Assembly: GCF_018320785.1 (NCBI RefSeq)
Contig: NW_024571684.1
Span: 30,877 to 94,876 of the forward strand
Origin: Cheilinus undulatus
Lineage: Eukaryota; Chordata; Actinopteri; Labriformes; Labridae
DNA length: 64,000 nt
Reading direction: 5' to 3'
Shown here: in pieces, positions 12,801 through 23,167 of the stretch
How the letters are laid out: the number at the start of each line of letters is the position of its first letter
Numbering within the stretch: position 1 is the first letter of the stretch
Made by a program: the position numbers and the translations under genes
The notes under the pieces: model-generated
The model's database searches: none
The model's input: the letters and a program-made list of their open reading frames with translations, nothing else
Told to the model about the DNA's origin: nothing

Positions 12801-15800
12801 AAACACTGTTTATAAGCTACCTCACCTTTACAGCCATGCTAAATGCTAAACACTGTTTATAAGCTACCTCACCTTTACAGCCATGCTAACATCTAAACAC
12901 TGTTTATAAGCTACCTCACCTTTTCAGCCATGCTAAATGCTAAACACTGTTTATAAGCTACCTCACCTTTACAGCCATGCTAACATCTAAACACTGTTTA
13001 TAAGCTACCTCACCTTTACAGCTATGCTAACATCTAAACACTGTTTATAAGCTACCTCACCTTTTCAGCCATGCTAACAGCTAAACACTGTTTATAAGCT
13101 ACCTCACCTTTTCAGCCATGCTAACATCTAAATACTGTTTATAAGCTACCTCACCTTTACAGCCATGCTAACATCTAAACACTGTTTATAAGCTACCTCA
13201 CCTTTACAGCCATGCTAACATCTAAACACACTGTTTATAAGCTACCTCACCTTTACAGCCATGCTAACATCTAAAAACTGTTTATAAGCTACCTCACCTT
13301 TACAGCTATGCTAACATCTAAACATACTGTTTATAAGCTACCTCACCTTTACAGCCATGCTAACATCTAAACACTGTTTATAAGCTACCTCACCTTTTCA
13401 GCCATGCTAACATCTAAACGTTGTTTATAAGCTACCTCACCTTTTCAGCCATGCTAACACCTAAACACTGTTTATAAGCTACCTCACCTTTTCAGCCATG
13501 CTAACACCTAAACACTGTTTATAAGCTACCTCACCTTTTCAGCTATGCTAACATCTAAACACTGTTTATAAGCTACCTCACCTTTTCAGCTATGCTAACA
13601 TCTAAACACTGTTTATAAGCTACCTCACCTTTACAGCCATGCTAACATCTAAACACTGTTTATAAGCTACCTCACCTTTACAGCTATGCTAACATCTAAA
13701 CACTGTTTATAAGCTACCTCACCTTTTCAGCTATGCTAACATCTAAACACTGTTTATAAGCTACCTCACCTTTACAGCTATGCTAACATCTAAACACTGT
13801 TTATAAGCTACCTCACCTTTTCAGCTATGCTAACATCTAAACACTGTTTATAAGCTACCTCACCTTTTCAGCTATGCTAACATCTAAACACTGTTTATAA
13901 GCTACCTCACCTTTACAGCCATGCTAACATCTAAACACTGTTTATAAGCTACCTCACCTTTACAGCTATGCTAACATCTAAACACTGTTTATAAGCTACC
14001 TCACCTTTTCAGCTATGCTAACATCTAAACACTGTTTATAAGCTACCTCACCTTTACAGCTATGCTAACATCTAAACACTGTTTATAAGCTACCTCACCT
14101 TTTCAGCCATGCTAACATCTAAACACTGTTTATAAGCTACCTCACCTTTACAGCCATGCTAACATCTAAACACTGTTTATAAGCTCCCTCACCTTTACAG
14201 CCATGCTAACATCTAAACACTGTTTATAAGCTACCTCACCTTTACAGCTATGCTAACAACTAAACACACTGTTTATAAGCTAACTCACCTTTTCAGCCAT
14301 GCTAACATCTAAATACTGTTTATAAGCTACCTCACCTTTACAGCCATGCTAACATCTAAAAACTGTTTATAAGCTACCTCACCTTTACAGCTATGCTAAC
14401 ATCTAAACATACTGTTTATAAGCTACCTCACCTTTACAGCCATGCTAACATCTAAACACTGTTTATAAGCTACCTCACCTTTACAGCCATGCTAACATCT
14501 AAACACTGTTTATAAGCTACCTCACCTTTACAGCCATGCTAACATCTAAACACTGTTTATAAGCTACCTCACCTTTACAGCCATGCTAACACCTAAACAC
14601 ACTGTTTATAAGCTACCTCACCTTTACAGCCATGCTAACACCTAAACACTGTTTATAAGCTACCTCACCTTTTCAGCCATGCTAACAACTAAACACTGTT
14701 TATAAGCTACCTCACCTTTTCAGCCATGCTAACATCTAAACACTGTTTATAAGCTACCTCACCTTTTCAGACATGCTAACATCTAAACACTGTTTATAAG
14801 CTACCTCACCTTTACAGCCATGCTAACATCTAAACACTGTTTATAAGCTACCTCACCTTTTCAGCCATGCTAACATCTAAACACTGTTTATAAGCTACCT
14901 CACCTTTACAGCCATGCTAACAGCTAAACACTGTTTATAAGCTACCTCACCTTTACAGCCATGCTAACATCTAAACACTGTTTATAAGCTACCTCACCTT
15001 TACAGACATGCTAACATCTAAACACTGTTTATAAGCTACCTCACCTTTACAGCCATGCTAACAGCTAAACACTGTTTATAAGCTACCTCACCTTTACAGC
15101 CATGCTAACATCTAAACACACTGTTTATAAGCTACCTCACCTTTTCAGCCATGCTAACATCTAAACACTGTTTATAAGCTACCTCACCTTTACAGCCATG
15201 CTAACACCTAAACACTGTTTATAAGCTACCTCACCTTTACAGCCATGCTAACACCTAAACACTGTTTATAAGCTACCTCACCTTTACAGCCATGCTAACA
15301 TCTAAACACTGTTTATAAGCTACCTCACCTTTTCAGCCATGCTAACATCTAAACACTGTTTATAAGCTACCTCACCTTTACAGCCATGCTAACATCTAAA
15401 CACTGTTTATAAGCTACCTCACCTTTACAGCCATGCTAACACCTAAACACACTGTTTATAAGCTACCTCACCTTTACAGCCATGCTAACACCTAAACACT
15501 GTTTATAAGCTACCTCACCTTTTCAGCCATGCTAACAACTAAACACTGTTTATAAGCTACCTCACCTTTTCAGCCATGCTAACATCTAAACACTGTTTAT
15601 AAGCTACCTCACCTTTTCAGACATGCTAACATCTAAACACTGTTTATAAGCTACCTCACCTTTTCAGCCATGCTAACATCTAAACACTGTTTATAAGCTA
15701 CCTCACCTTTACAGCCATGCTAACAGCTAAACACTGTTTATAAGCTACCTCACCTTTACAGCCATGCTAACATCTAAACACTGTTTATAAGCTACCTCAC

Positions 15801-16380
15801 CTTTACAGACATGCTAACACCTAAACACACTGTTTATAAGCTACCTCACCTTTACAGCCATGCTAACACCTAAACACTGTTTATAAGCTACCTCACCTTT
15901 ACAGCCATGCTAACACCTAAACACTGTTTATAAGCTACCTCACCTTTACAGCCATGCTAACATCTAAACACACTGTTTATAAGCTACCTCACCTTTACAG
16001 CCATGCTAACACCTAAACACTGTTTATAAGCTACCTCACCTTTACAGCCATGCTAACATCTAAACACTGTTTATAAGCTACCTCACCTTTTCAGCCATGC
16101 TAACATCTAAACACTGTTTATAAGCTACCTCACCTTTACAGCCATGCTAACATCTAAACACTGTTTATAAGCTACCTCACCTTTACAGCCATGCTAACAT
16201 CTAAACACTGTTTATAAGCTACCTCACCTTTTCAGCGATGCTGTAGAGAACTTCGTCCATTTTCATACACGTTGGGTCCCAGTCGTGTCCGAAGCGGATC
16301 ACCAGGACCCGGTCCTCCTCTGAGAGGATGGCTTGGTCCACCTGCCAGCCATTATGGAGATGTGGTAGCATGTACGACAT
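3658..16380 (-). CDS. txnl4a: Thioredoxin-like 4A (Dim1, U5 snRNP 15-kDa protein), complete CDS in three exons
   Basis: Complement of 3658-3829, 4029-4132 and 16228-16380 gives 429 nt, 142 aa plus TGA, the canonical length for this family. The product begins MSYMLPHLHNGWQVDQAI, includes FGHDWDPTCMKMDEVLYSIA and ends SPKDYSTKYRY. It has a thioredoxin fold without a CXXC redox pair (only DPTC). Known family role: Dim1/Dib1 sits in the U5 / U4-U6.U5 tri-snRNP and is needed for pre-mRNA splicing in the nucleus. TXNL4B is excluded by length and sequence. Intron 1 is 12.1 kb and is filled by a 47-bp satellite that reproduces the exon 1 donor; intron 2 is 199 bp. Intron phases are 0 and 2. The gene looks intact. 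The transcription start was not located. Confidence 0.97.
4029..4132 (-). CDS. txnl4a: txnl4a exon 2
   Basis: The exon is 104 nt, with acceptor CATGACAG before GTCAAGAAT and donor TTCAG|GTATGA. It encodes VKNFAVIYLVDITEVPDFNK and MYELYDPCTVMFFF, residues 52-85, plus two bases of Arg86. Confidence 0.97.
4717..6913. mobile_element. hAT-type MITE with internal satellite and a nested MITE
   Basis: The termini are 'cagtgatactcaac' (4717) and 'gttgagtaacactg' (ending 6913). They are flanked by a perfect 8-bp duplication, acttagag, at 4709-4716 and 6914-6921. The outer ends share 'tttgtggctcttttatgtct' with the element at 1282. The interior is TTTTTGCCAC-like degenerate repeats, broken by another element (4985-5871) and an L2-like tail near 6050-6100 (tttccctaagggaacaataa). 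The element lies in txnl4a intron 1. Confidence 0.87.
4985..5871. mobile_element. Nested agggatgcaccgatcc-type DNA transposon remnant with BED-finger-like fragment
   Basis: The left end 'agggatgcaccgatcc' mirrors the right end 'gatcagtcccatccct'. Target duplication is ambiguous (flanks tttttgat / gattttga). Plus-strand translation from about 5406 reads TAVRQFSKEVNGNKVVCG, then a stretch containing KLTYDYS and ending SKHHINL before a stop. This resembles the start of a BED zinc finger as found in hAT transposases, but the second Cys of the C-x2-C pair is absent. It is probably an internally deleted hAT copy. Confidence 0.6.
7013..7090 (-). repeat. Outlying copies of the txnl4a 47-bp satellite
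   Basis: About one and a half monomers containing 'tttataagctgcctcacc' and 'ttttcagcgatgctaaca'. They retain the G of exon 1 (gcGatgct) where most array monomers have gcCatgct. They are separated from the main array by the insertion at 7091-9085. Confidence 0.8.
7091..9085. mobile_element. About 2-kb insertion splitting the txnl4a satellite
   Basis: Satellite monomers lie on both sides. The left edge carries 'ggcatgtttacatggacca' and repeated 'tcggaat' words, as in teleost MITEs. The right edge has related 'ctgatccgaatgaatttaat' text. The middle (about 7650-8750) looks unique, with a 'gacctggcccgccggcc' patch near 8797 typical of other MITE ends. Exact termini and family were not resolved, and there is no intact open frame. 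Confidence 0.45.
9087..16240 (-). repeat. 7.2-kb 47-bp satellite carrying about 150 copies of the txnl4a exon 1 splice donor
   Basis: Head-to-tail monomers of 47 bp (some 49 bp with an extra 'ac'). On the plus strand each includes tttataagctacctcacc, ttttcagccatgc or tttacagccatgc, and taacatctaaacac. About 7,150 bp / 47 gives about 152 copies. On the transcribed minus strand every monomer reads CTGAAAAG or CTGTAAAG followed by GTGAGGTAGC, which is the exon 1/intron 1 junction. The final monomer is the real junction at 16228. Variants (ctaaatgct, aacacct, cagacatg, aacaact) recur in blocks: the block from about 14581 reappears about 850 bp later, so the array has also grown by larger duplications. 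Confidence 0.97.
16228..16380 (-). CDS. txnl4a: txnl4a exon 1 (first coding exon)
   Basis: 153 nt encode residues 1-51 (MSYMLPHLHNGWQVDQAILS ... MDEVLYSIAEK). The ATG is at 16380-16378 and the donor is GAAAAG|GTGAGG at the edge of the satellite. The last 13 or so exon bases are themselves part of the repeated monomer. Confidence 0.97.
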
Positions 16381-16766
16381 GCTCAAATCTTTGTCTCACT
16401 TCCCAAGCTGGAGAAAAACACATAACACACATCATGTAGCAGGCAGGGGGAGTAAGGTTGGGATGACATCCTTATTTCGCTCCTACATCAGTCCAAACAG
16501 GGACCGTGAGTTTAGGATCGAAAGGCTGGCCTTATGAAACTGAGCTAAGCTAACATTAGCCATTTAGCAACGACAAGTACAGACGGACATTAAAGAAACC
16601 CACTGGAGGAAATTATAAACAGTGTCTAATGAAACCCCTACCGTAAAAACGGAAACGGCGTCTGCCGTTAAGATAACTTGCAGATGTTGGTTACCAGAAG
16701 ATTCTTCTAATTCCAGTAAAGACGGCTGCTCATGGACCTGAACGAAAACGTTTTCCTTGTTTCCCC

Positions 16767-16817
16767 TACGTCATAAACAATCGACACTGTGAGTGCGGGC
16801 GCTTAGTGTTTACGTCA
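16767..16817. promoter_or_regulatory. Two CRE-like TACGTCA motifs upstream of txnl4a
   Basis: TACGTCA occurs at 16767-16773 and 16811-16817, about 390-440 bp upstream of the txnl4a start codon. This is a plausible ATF/CREB-type promoter element for a housekeeping gene. It is supported only by motif match and position. Confidence 0.3.
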
Positions 16818-16859
16818 TGCTTAGTGTTTACCATGGACTGCAGAAAGAATTGGACAAAT

Positions 16860-17660
16860 TAATTGGTTAAAGCAGTTACTTAAAAAACCTCCAGCTCAAT
16901 TTGGAAGATAGCTAGCTGCTCAAATGTCTGCTTTTTCTCGCCAAGCCTTCTTATCCTGGTCTCTCATCTACAAGCACAACTTTTCTCCTCACAAATATTA
17001 CATCTGGAATAACAAACACAAGTCTCTCTTCATAAAAAACTGTTATTTTACTGGTAGATCAGCTTTTTAATTGGTCTTCTTTTCACATATGAAGAATTTC
17101 TGTCAAATATAGCATACCTGAAACACCTGGGGATTTAGCAAATGTTTTTAATGTTTGATCACCAATAAAGTCAATTAAGTTTCCTTCAAGCTTACCAGAG
17201 GTTTTATCCATCAAACTTTCACATTTAAAACAGGTTTAAAACTGATTTCAGCTGTAGCTTCTGCGATCTATGTCCTGAAACTGTTGTACATTTATTTTGG
17301 CGTTGCTCTGCTGTAAAGAAATTCTGGCGAAAACTCTGATTTCATTCACAATAAAATAGATAAACACTCTGAATTACTATGGAGGAACTGGACTCATGGA
17401 AAACGGTACAATGAAAACAGCTGTTTATTCTTGATAAATCTTTTATTATATTGGTCAAATTCCATATCTATAGTTGTACATTTTCAATACATTTTAAAAT
17501 GAGTTCAAACAATATTTGAATTCCATCAAATTCTCTGAAGAACAAAAAGCAATTAAAAGAGTTTCAGCTTGTTACATGTTTGATATCTCTACATAGACAC
17601 TCATCCCCCAGCATTTAATGTTTACTTGTTTGTTTGTTCTGTCTTTTTTCAATTGTTAAT
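16860..17660 (+). mobile_element. Degenerate L1-type LINE, ORF2 3' portion
   Basis: Plus-strand conceptual translation, across stops and frameshifts, gives AFLSWSLIYKHNFSPHKYYI then WNNKHKSLF, and near 17270 a LLYIYFGVALL/FWR block. This resembles the post-RT region of fish L1 ORF2 proteins. It runs directly into the 21-bp satellite. It is a dead copy. Confidence 0.6.
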
Positions 17661-17666
17661 GCACCA

Positions 17667-19514
17667 AATACAACTGTATACATAAAATACACAACTGTAT
17701 ACATAAAATACACAACTGTATACATAAAATACACAACTGTATATATAAAATACACAACTGTATACATAAAATACACAACTGTATACATAAAATACACAAC
17801 TGTATACATAAAATACACAACTGTATACATAAAATACACAACTGTAAACATAAAATACACAACTGTATACATAAAATACACAACTGTATACATAAAATAC
17901 ACAACTGTATATATAAAATACACAACTGTATATATAAAATACACAACTGTATATATAAAATACACAACTGTATACATAAAATACACAACTGTATATATAA
18001 AATACACAACTGTATATATAAAATACACAACTGTATACATAAAATACACAACTGTATATATAAAATACACAACTGTATATATAAAATACACAACTGTATA
18101 CATAAAATACACAACTGTATATATAAAATACACAACTGTATACATAAAATACACAACTGTAAACATAAAATACACAACTGTATACATAAAATACACAACT
18201 GTATACATAAAATACACAACTGTATACATAAAATACACAACTGTATACATAAAATACACAACTGTATATATAAAATACACAACTGTATACATAAAATACA
18301 CAACTGTATACATAAAATACACAACTGTATATATAAAATACACAACTGTATACATAAAATACACAACTGTAAACATAAAATACACAACTGTATACATAAA
18401 ATACACAACTGTATACATAAAATACACAACTGTATACATAAAATACACAACTGTATACATAAAATACACAACTGTATATATAAAATACACAACTGTACAT
18501 ATAAAATACACAACTGTATATATAAAATACACAACTGTATATATAAAATACACAACTGTACATATAAAATACACAACTGTATATATAAAATACACAACTG
18601 TATATATAAAATACACAACTGTATACATAAATTACACAACTGTATATATAAAATACACAACTGTATATATAAAATACACAACTGTATACATAAAATACAC
18701 AACTGTATATATAAAATACACAACTGTATACATAAAATACACAACTGTATACATAAAATACACAACTGTACATATAAAATACACAACTGTATATATAAAA
18801 TACACAACTGTAAACATAAAATACACAACTGTATATATAAAATACACAACTGTATACATATAATACACAACTGTATATATAAAATACACAACTGTATATA
18901 TAAAATACACAACTGTATACATATAATACACAACTGTATATATAAAATACACAACTGTATATATAAAATACACAACTGTTTATATAAAATACACAACTGT
19001 ATACATAAAATACACAACTGTATATATAAAATACACAACTGTATATATAAAATACACAACTGTATACATAAAATACACAACTGTATATATAAAATACACA
19101 ACTGTATACATAAAATACACAACTGTATATATAAAATACACAACTGTATATATAAAATACACAACTGTATACATAAAATACACAACTGTATATATAAAAT
19201 ACACAACTGTATATATAAAATACACAACTGTATACATAAAATACACAACTGTATATATAAAATACACAACTGTATATATAAAATACACAACTGTATATAT
19301 AAAATACACAACTGTATACATAAAATACACAACTGTATATATAAAATACACAACTGTATACATATAATACACAACTGTATATATAAAATACACAACTGTA
19401 TACATAAAATACACAACTGTATACATAAAATACACAACTGTATATATAAAATACACAACTGTATACATAAAATACACAACTGTATACATAAAATACACAA
19501 CTGTATACATAAAA
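17667..19514. repeat. 21-bp satellite, about 88 copies
   Basis: Tandem acaactgtatacataaaatac monomers, with recurrent variants in the middle word: gtatacata, gtatatata, gtaaacata, gtacatata and rare taatac. The period of 21 is a multiple of three and the monomer lacks stops in several frames. This creates spurious open frames of 113-627 codons on both strands. L1-like fragments flank the array on both sides. It lies between txnl4a and znrf2. Confidence 0.95.
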
Positions 19515-20100
19515 TGAACCTCATTGTATTAATTGGCAAATTCCACAGACATAAAGCAAAGTTCTCAAAGTCCTTCCCAAACTTTTTTTTTTATGATAGA
19601 ATTCAATTCTTATATGAATATGTTAAACTATGTGACAATGTAACACATTTTATCATTTTACAATGAGTTATTTCCTGTAATTCCCACTGACTTACTGTAT
19701 AATCTTAATTTGTTGTGATGTTTTATTTATGTTATCTTTTGTAATATGTTAAGTTTGTTCTTCTTATATAATTATTTGCTTCCTTTGTACCATTAAAAAA
19801 CTGTTTCTTTTTTTGTATGTATTGTGACTTTCAGTTGTCTTCCCTTTAGCAATATTTTCTGTTTTTTTTTCCTTTGTAATGCTTATTAATTTGTTGAACT
19901 GTTGTGTTTGTATTTATGTTTGCCCTTTCACCTGTAGGCTCCGTGCTACGTGTGTGTTTAGTCTTTATGTAGACTCTTTTAAACAACAAAGAAAAAAAGT
20001 AAAATATATAACTTACTGAACCTAGAAACACAGAGAGGCCAGATAAGTTAATACAAGCAAAAAGTAGCCGAGGCATAAATTATGTTTGTAAGTAAATTCA
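19515..20100 (+). mobile_element. L1-like 3' fragment and low-complexity tail after the satellite
   Basis: The text after the array translates with interruptions as a KFHRHKAKFSK-like stretch followed by YDRIQFLYEYVKLCDN, reminiscent of fish L1 ORF2 C-termini. T-rich sequence follows. The match is weak and rests on recall of the family. Confidence 0.35.
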
Positions 20101-20892
20101 GTAAATTCATTCACCTGTTTAAATATGGTCATATAACACAAATAACCACTTACTGGAATGACCTGGTTGACTTTATTAGTACAACCTTTGAAAAAATACC
20201 TTAATGTTAGGAGGAGACCAAAAAGAATGCTGTGCCATCATAAACTATTTTTTAAATCAATAACTGACATCACCTAAACAGACAATAGGCATCCAGACAC
20301 ATTACTTTGTTTTAATTTGCATAAAGGTTAATTTTTAAGGATTTTATTTATTATTCAGTCTCTTTAGTGCCTTTACAAAATATTTCCTGAACACATATTT
20401 GCTGAAGAATTGTCTTTGATAAAAAGAAAAACCTCATCTTATAATAAATAGATATTTTTTTAAGAAAGTGATTTTTGAAGATTAAAGCTGTGTCTCCAGC
20501 ATCCTCCCCCTAGGACATCCCACTGGTAGATGGTGAAAATACCTAAGCGAAAGGCGTACCATACTAGACAGATGTATTTTGTCTGCAACACCTTGGGTAA
20601 ATTAAAAGCTGACATTTCCCAACACTGTTCATTCTGCAGCAGCCAGAACGAACACTTGAACGTTGTCCCAGCACGCCCACCCTCAGGGAGTCATACCACG
20701 TCTACACGGCCCTCTCCAGCTGACTAAACTTTAAATCACCATCATCACGGCTTGTTTATGTATTGCATAACAGAAATACCAGGAGACCTCTTCATCCTAA
20801 ACAAAATTTGGATTGTCTAATTAAACATCTATTGTGTGAATGTTTTCAAGTTGTGCCTGCCATAAAACCAAGAAGACAAGGTTTTTATGTCT
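20101..20892. other. Intergenic sequence, possible LINE remnant
   Basis: AT-rich up to about 20460. From 20530 a plus-strand frame contains a Cys-rich HCSFCSSQNEHL block, as in the region after the RT of L1 elements. It is too degraded to assign firmly. Confidence 0.3.
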
Positions 20893-20900
20893 GTTTAGAG

Positions 20901-22143
20901 CAGTGCTACTCAACCCTGCTCAACCAAAGAGCCAAACTGTTGAAAAATACCTTTGCAAGAGCCACAATCTAAGTGATGAAGAGTGGCAAAAACAGCTTGG
21001 AGTAGCAATAAAAATAAGTTAAAGGTGGCAAAAATGGTCAAAAAGCAGCAAAAATGTGTGAAAAGGGGAGAAAAAATGGAAAATTGGTCAGAAAAATGGG
21101 TTTGAAAAATTGGGGAAAAAAGGAAACAAGTGGTATTTAATGGCAAACGGGACCTTATTTAGACAAGAATAGGTGAAAAATGGTAAAAAAAAAAAAAAAA
21201 AAGGGGGGGGGGGGCAAAAGTTGCAAAAATTGGGAAAAAGTGTCAAAAAGAAGTTGCAAAAATGGGCAAAATAGATGTAAAAAGGGGTATTCAATGGCAA
21301 AAGGTAGCTTAATTGGTCAAAACGTGGCAAAACATTGTAAAAAAGGGCAAAAGTGGGAAAAAATGGGGGGAAAGTGGCAAAAGGAAGCTGCAAAATGGCC
21401 CATAAAGGGTATAATTGGGTATTTAATGGCAAAAAGTAGCTTAAATTGGTGAAAAGTTGCAAAAATGGTCAAAAAGGGGCAAATAGTGGCAAAAAAATGA
21501 ATGAAAGTGACTGGGCAACTGGGTAAAAAGCAGTCAAGAGTGGCAAAAATGGGCAAATAATAGGAAACAAGTGGTTTGTAATAGCAAAAGATAGCTCAAA
21601 TGTGCAAAAAGTGGAAAAAAATGGTGAAAAGGCCAAAACTGGGCAAAAAAGTGGCAAAAGAAGAGGCAAATATTTGGGAGAAAATGAAACAAATGGTATT
21701 TAATGGTAAAAGCTAGCTTATCTAGACAAAAAATGTCGAAAAATTGTTAAAAAAAAGTGCCAAAAATTGGGGGGAGTGTCAATAAGAAGTTGCAAAAATG
21801 GCCAAAAATAGGAAAAAAGGAGTATTCAATGGCAAAAGGCAGCTTAATTGGGAAAAAAGTGGCAAAAACATGGATAAAGGGCTAAAGTGAGATAAAATTG
21901 GATCAAAAGGGGGGAACGTGGCAAAAGGAAGCTGCAAAATGGCCCAAAAAGGATAAAATGGGGTATTTAATGGCAAAAGATAGCTTAAATGGTTGAAAAG
22001 TGGCAAAAATGGTGAAAATGGCAAAAAAAGTTTCCTTTTTAAGGTTTTCTGGGGGGATAATATTTAAAATTAAGACATAAAAGAGCCACAAATCCTCAGT
22101 AAAGAGCCACATGTGGCCCAGAGCTTCACGTTGAGTATCACTG
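20901..22143. mobile_element. hAT-type MITE with internal satellite (inverted orientation)
   Basis: The termini 'cagtgctactcaac' and 'gttgagtatcactg' are flanked by a perfect 8-bp duplication, gtttagag, at 20893-20900 and 22144-22151. The sub-terminal text is the reverse complement of the elements at 1282 and 4717. The interior consists of tggcaaaaatgg-like units (the complement of TTTTTGCCA), including a poly-A/poly-G run near 21185-21213. Confidence 0.88.
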
Positions 22144-22151
22144 GTTTAGAG

Positions 22152-23109
22152 GGTAAATGAGAATGGCTCATAATGTTCTCCCAACATATTAAAACAGTTT
22201 GTCTCTTTTCTAATCTTCATCTTGTCTCTCTTGAGAGAAACGCCATCCTTCAGACAAGAGTTAACATGTTAGGGTGTATCATCACTTTTCATTAACTTCT
22301 TAAGTAGCCAGACACGAAGACAAAAATTTATTGTTGTGCAATTATTACAGTACAAGTACAAAGTACAATAAACAAAAATTCAGAGGTTATACAAAAATTT
22401 CCAGTCTATGACATAGCAGCATATTATGGCACTCCTTGTAAGAGCATGAATCATCATTAGAATATTTTTAATTCCACCACGAAACTACACAATCACATTA
22501 CTGTGGTTCTGAAGGGCCAGTTGATTAACACAGACAGACTATTACATGTCTTACTATTTGGTCTAGGCGACAGGATTGTTTAACAGTGATAGCCACAATG
22601 AAATTAAGATTTCAACCATCCACACTGTAAGCCTCTCTTAAAGCTGACATGGGCATTTCTAATTCTCTATGGCTGTTTTTCACATTGCACAGCATCAGCC
22701 TAACAACCCTCTGACAGTCTCAGTCTAGATCACTGCTAAAAAGAGCTTTTTGTCCTCTATGTTGGTTATAGTCCTCTGTCATTAAATATCACCCTCCTCA
22801 ATAGAACAGTTCAGATTCCAGGTTGTTTGAGGCTACTTAAGGCCAGTAGGTGGCATAAAAACATTCACATATTCTCTCCTGACAAGCGACCCCACCAGTG
22901 GTTCTTTAAGCATCCCACGATGTCGAGGGAAGCACGTCCACAGTCCGCTGATACTCCATCAGACAAAATGATAAATCTGGTACGCAGTAATGTCTTTAAT
23001 TCCCTGAGGAGCGCTGATGCTCGGCTGGAACAGACAGTTTTGGGATGAGGTCAGGCACGCGGTCCACCACAGTGATGAACAGTCGGCTGAAACTGGACTC
23101 TTGTGGCTC
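22152..23109 (-). other. znrf2: znrf2 3' UTR and downstream flank
   Basis: About 780 nt separate the znrf2 stop from the proposed polyadenylation signal at 22327-22332. Nothing else coding is visible. Short open frames at 22827-23205 are antisense to the UTR or terminal exon. Confidence 0.5.
22327..22332 (-). promoter_or_regulatory. znrf2: znrf2 polyadenylation signal
   Basis: AATAAA on the minus strand, followed by TTTTTGTCTTCGTGTCTGG, a U/GU-rich downstream element. Confidence 0.6.
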
Positions 23110-23167
23110 TTAGTCAGCAGGATGCTCCGGACACGAGCGATTCACCTCAAACCACTCGTCTATACAC
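23110..23167 (-). CDS. znrf2: znrf2 exon 4 (terminal)
   Basis: The acceptor CTGTTTCAG precedes GTGTATAGACGAG. Its 58 nt complete Gly176 and encode CIDEWFEVNRSCPEHPAD and TAA, the distal half of the RING. Confidence 0.96.

Noticed and set aside
9087-16240. CRISPR-like repeat structure
   Set aside because: Monomers are contiguous, with no unique spacers and no cas genes; the genome is eukaryotic.
17615-19539. Open frames up to 627 codons on both strands
   Set aside because: They coincide with the 21-bp satellite, whose period is divisible by three; they are open in several frames at once and have no start context or homology.
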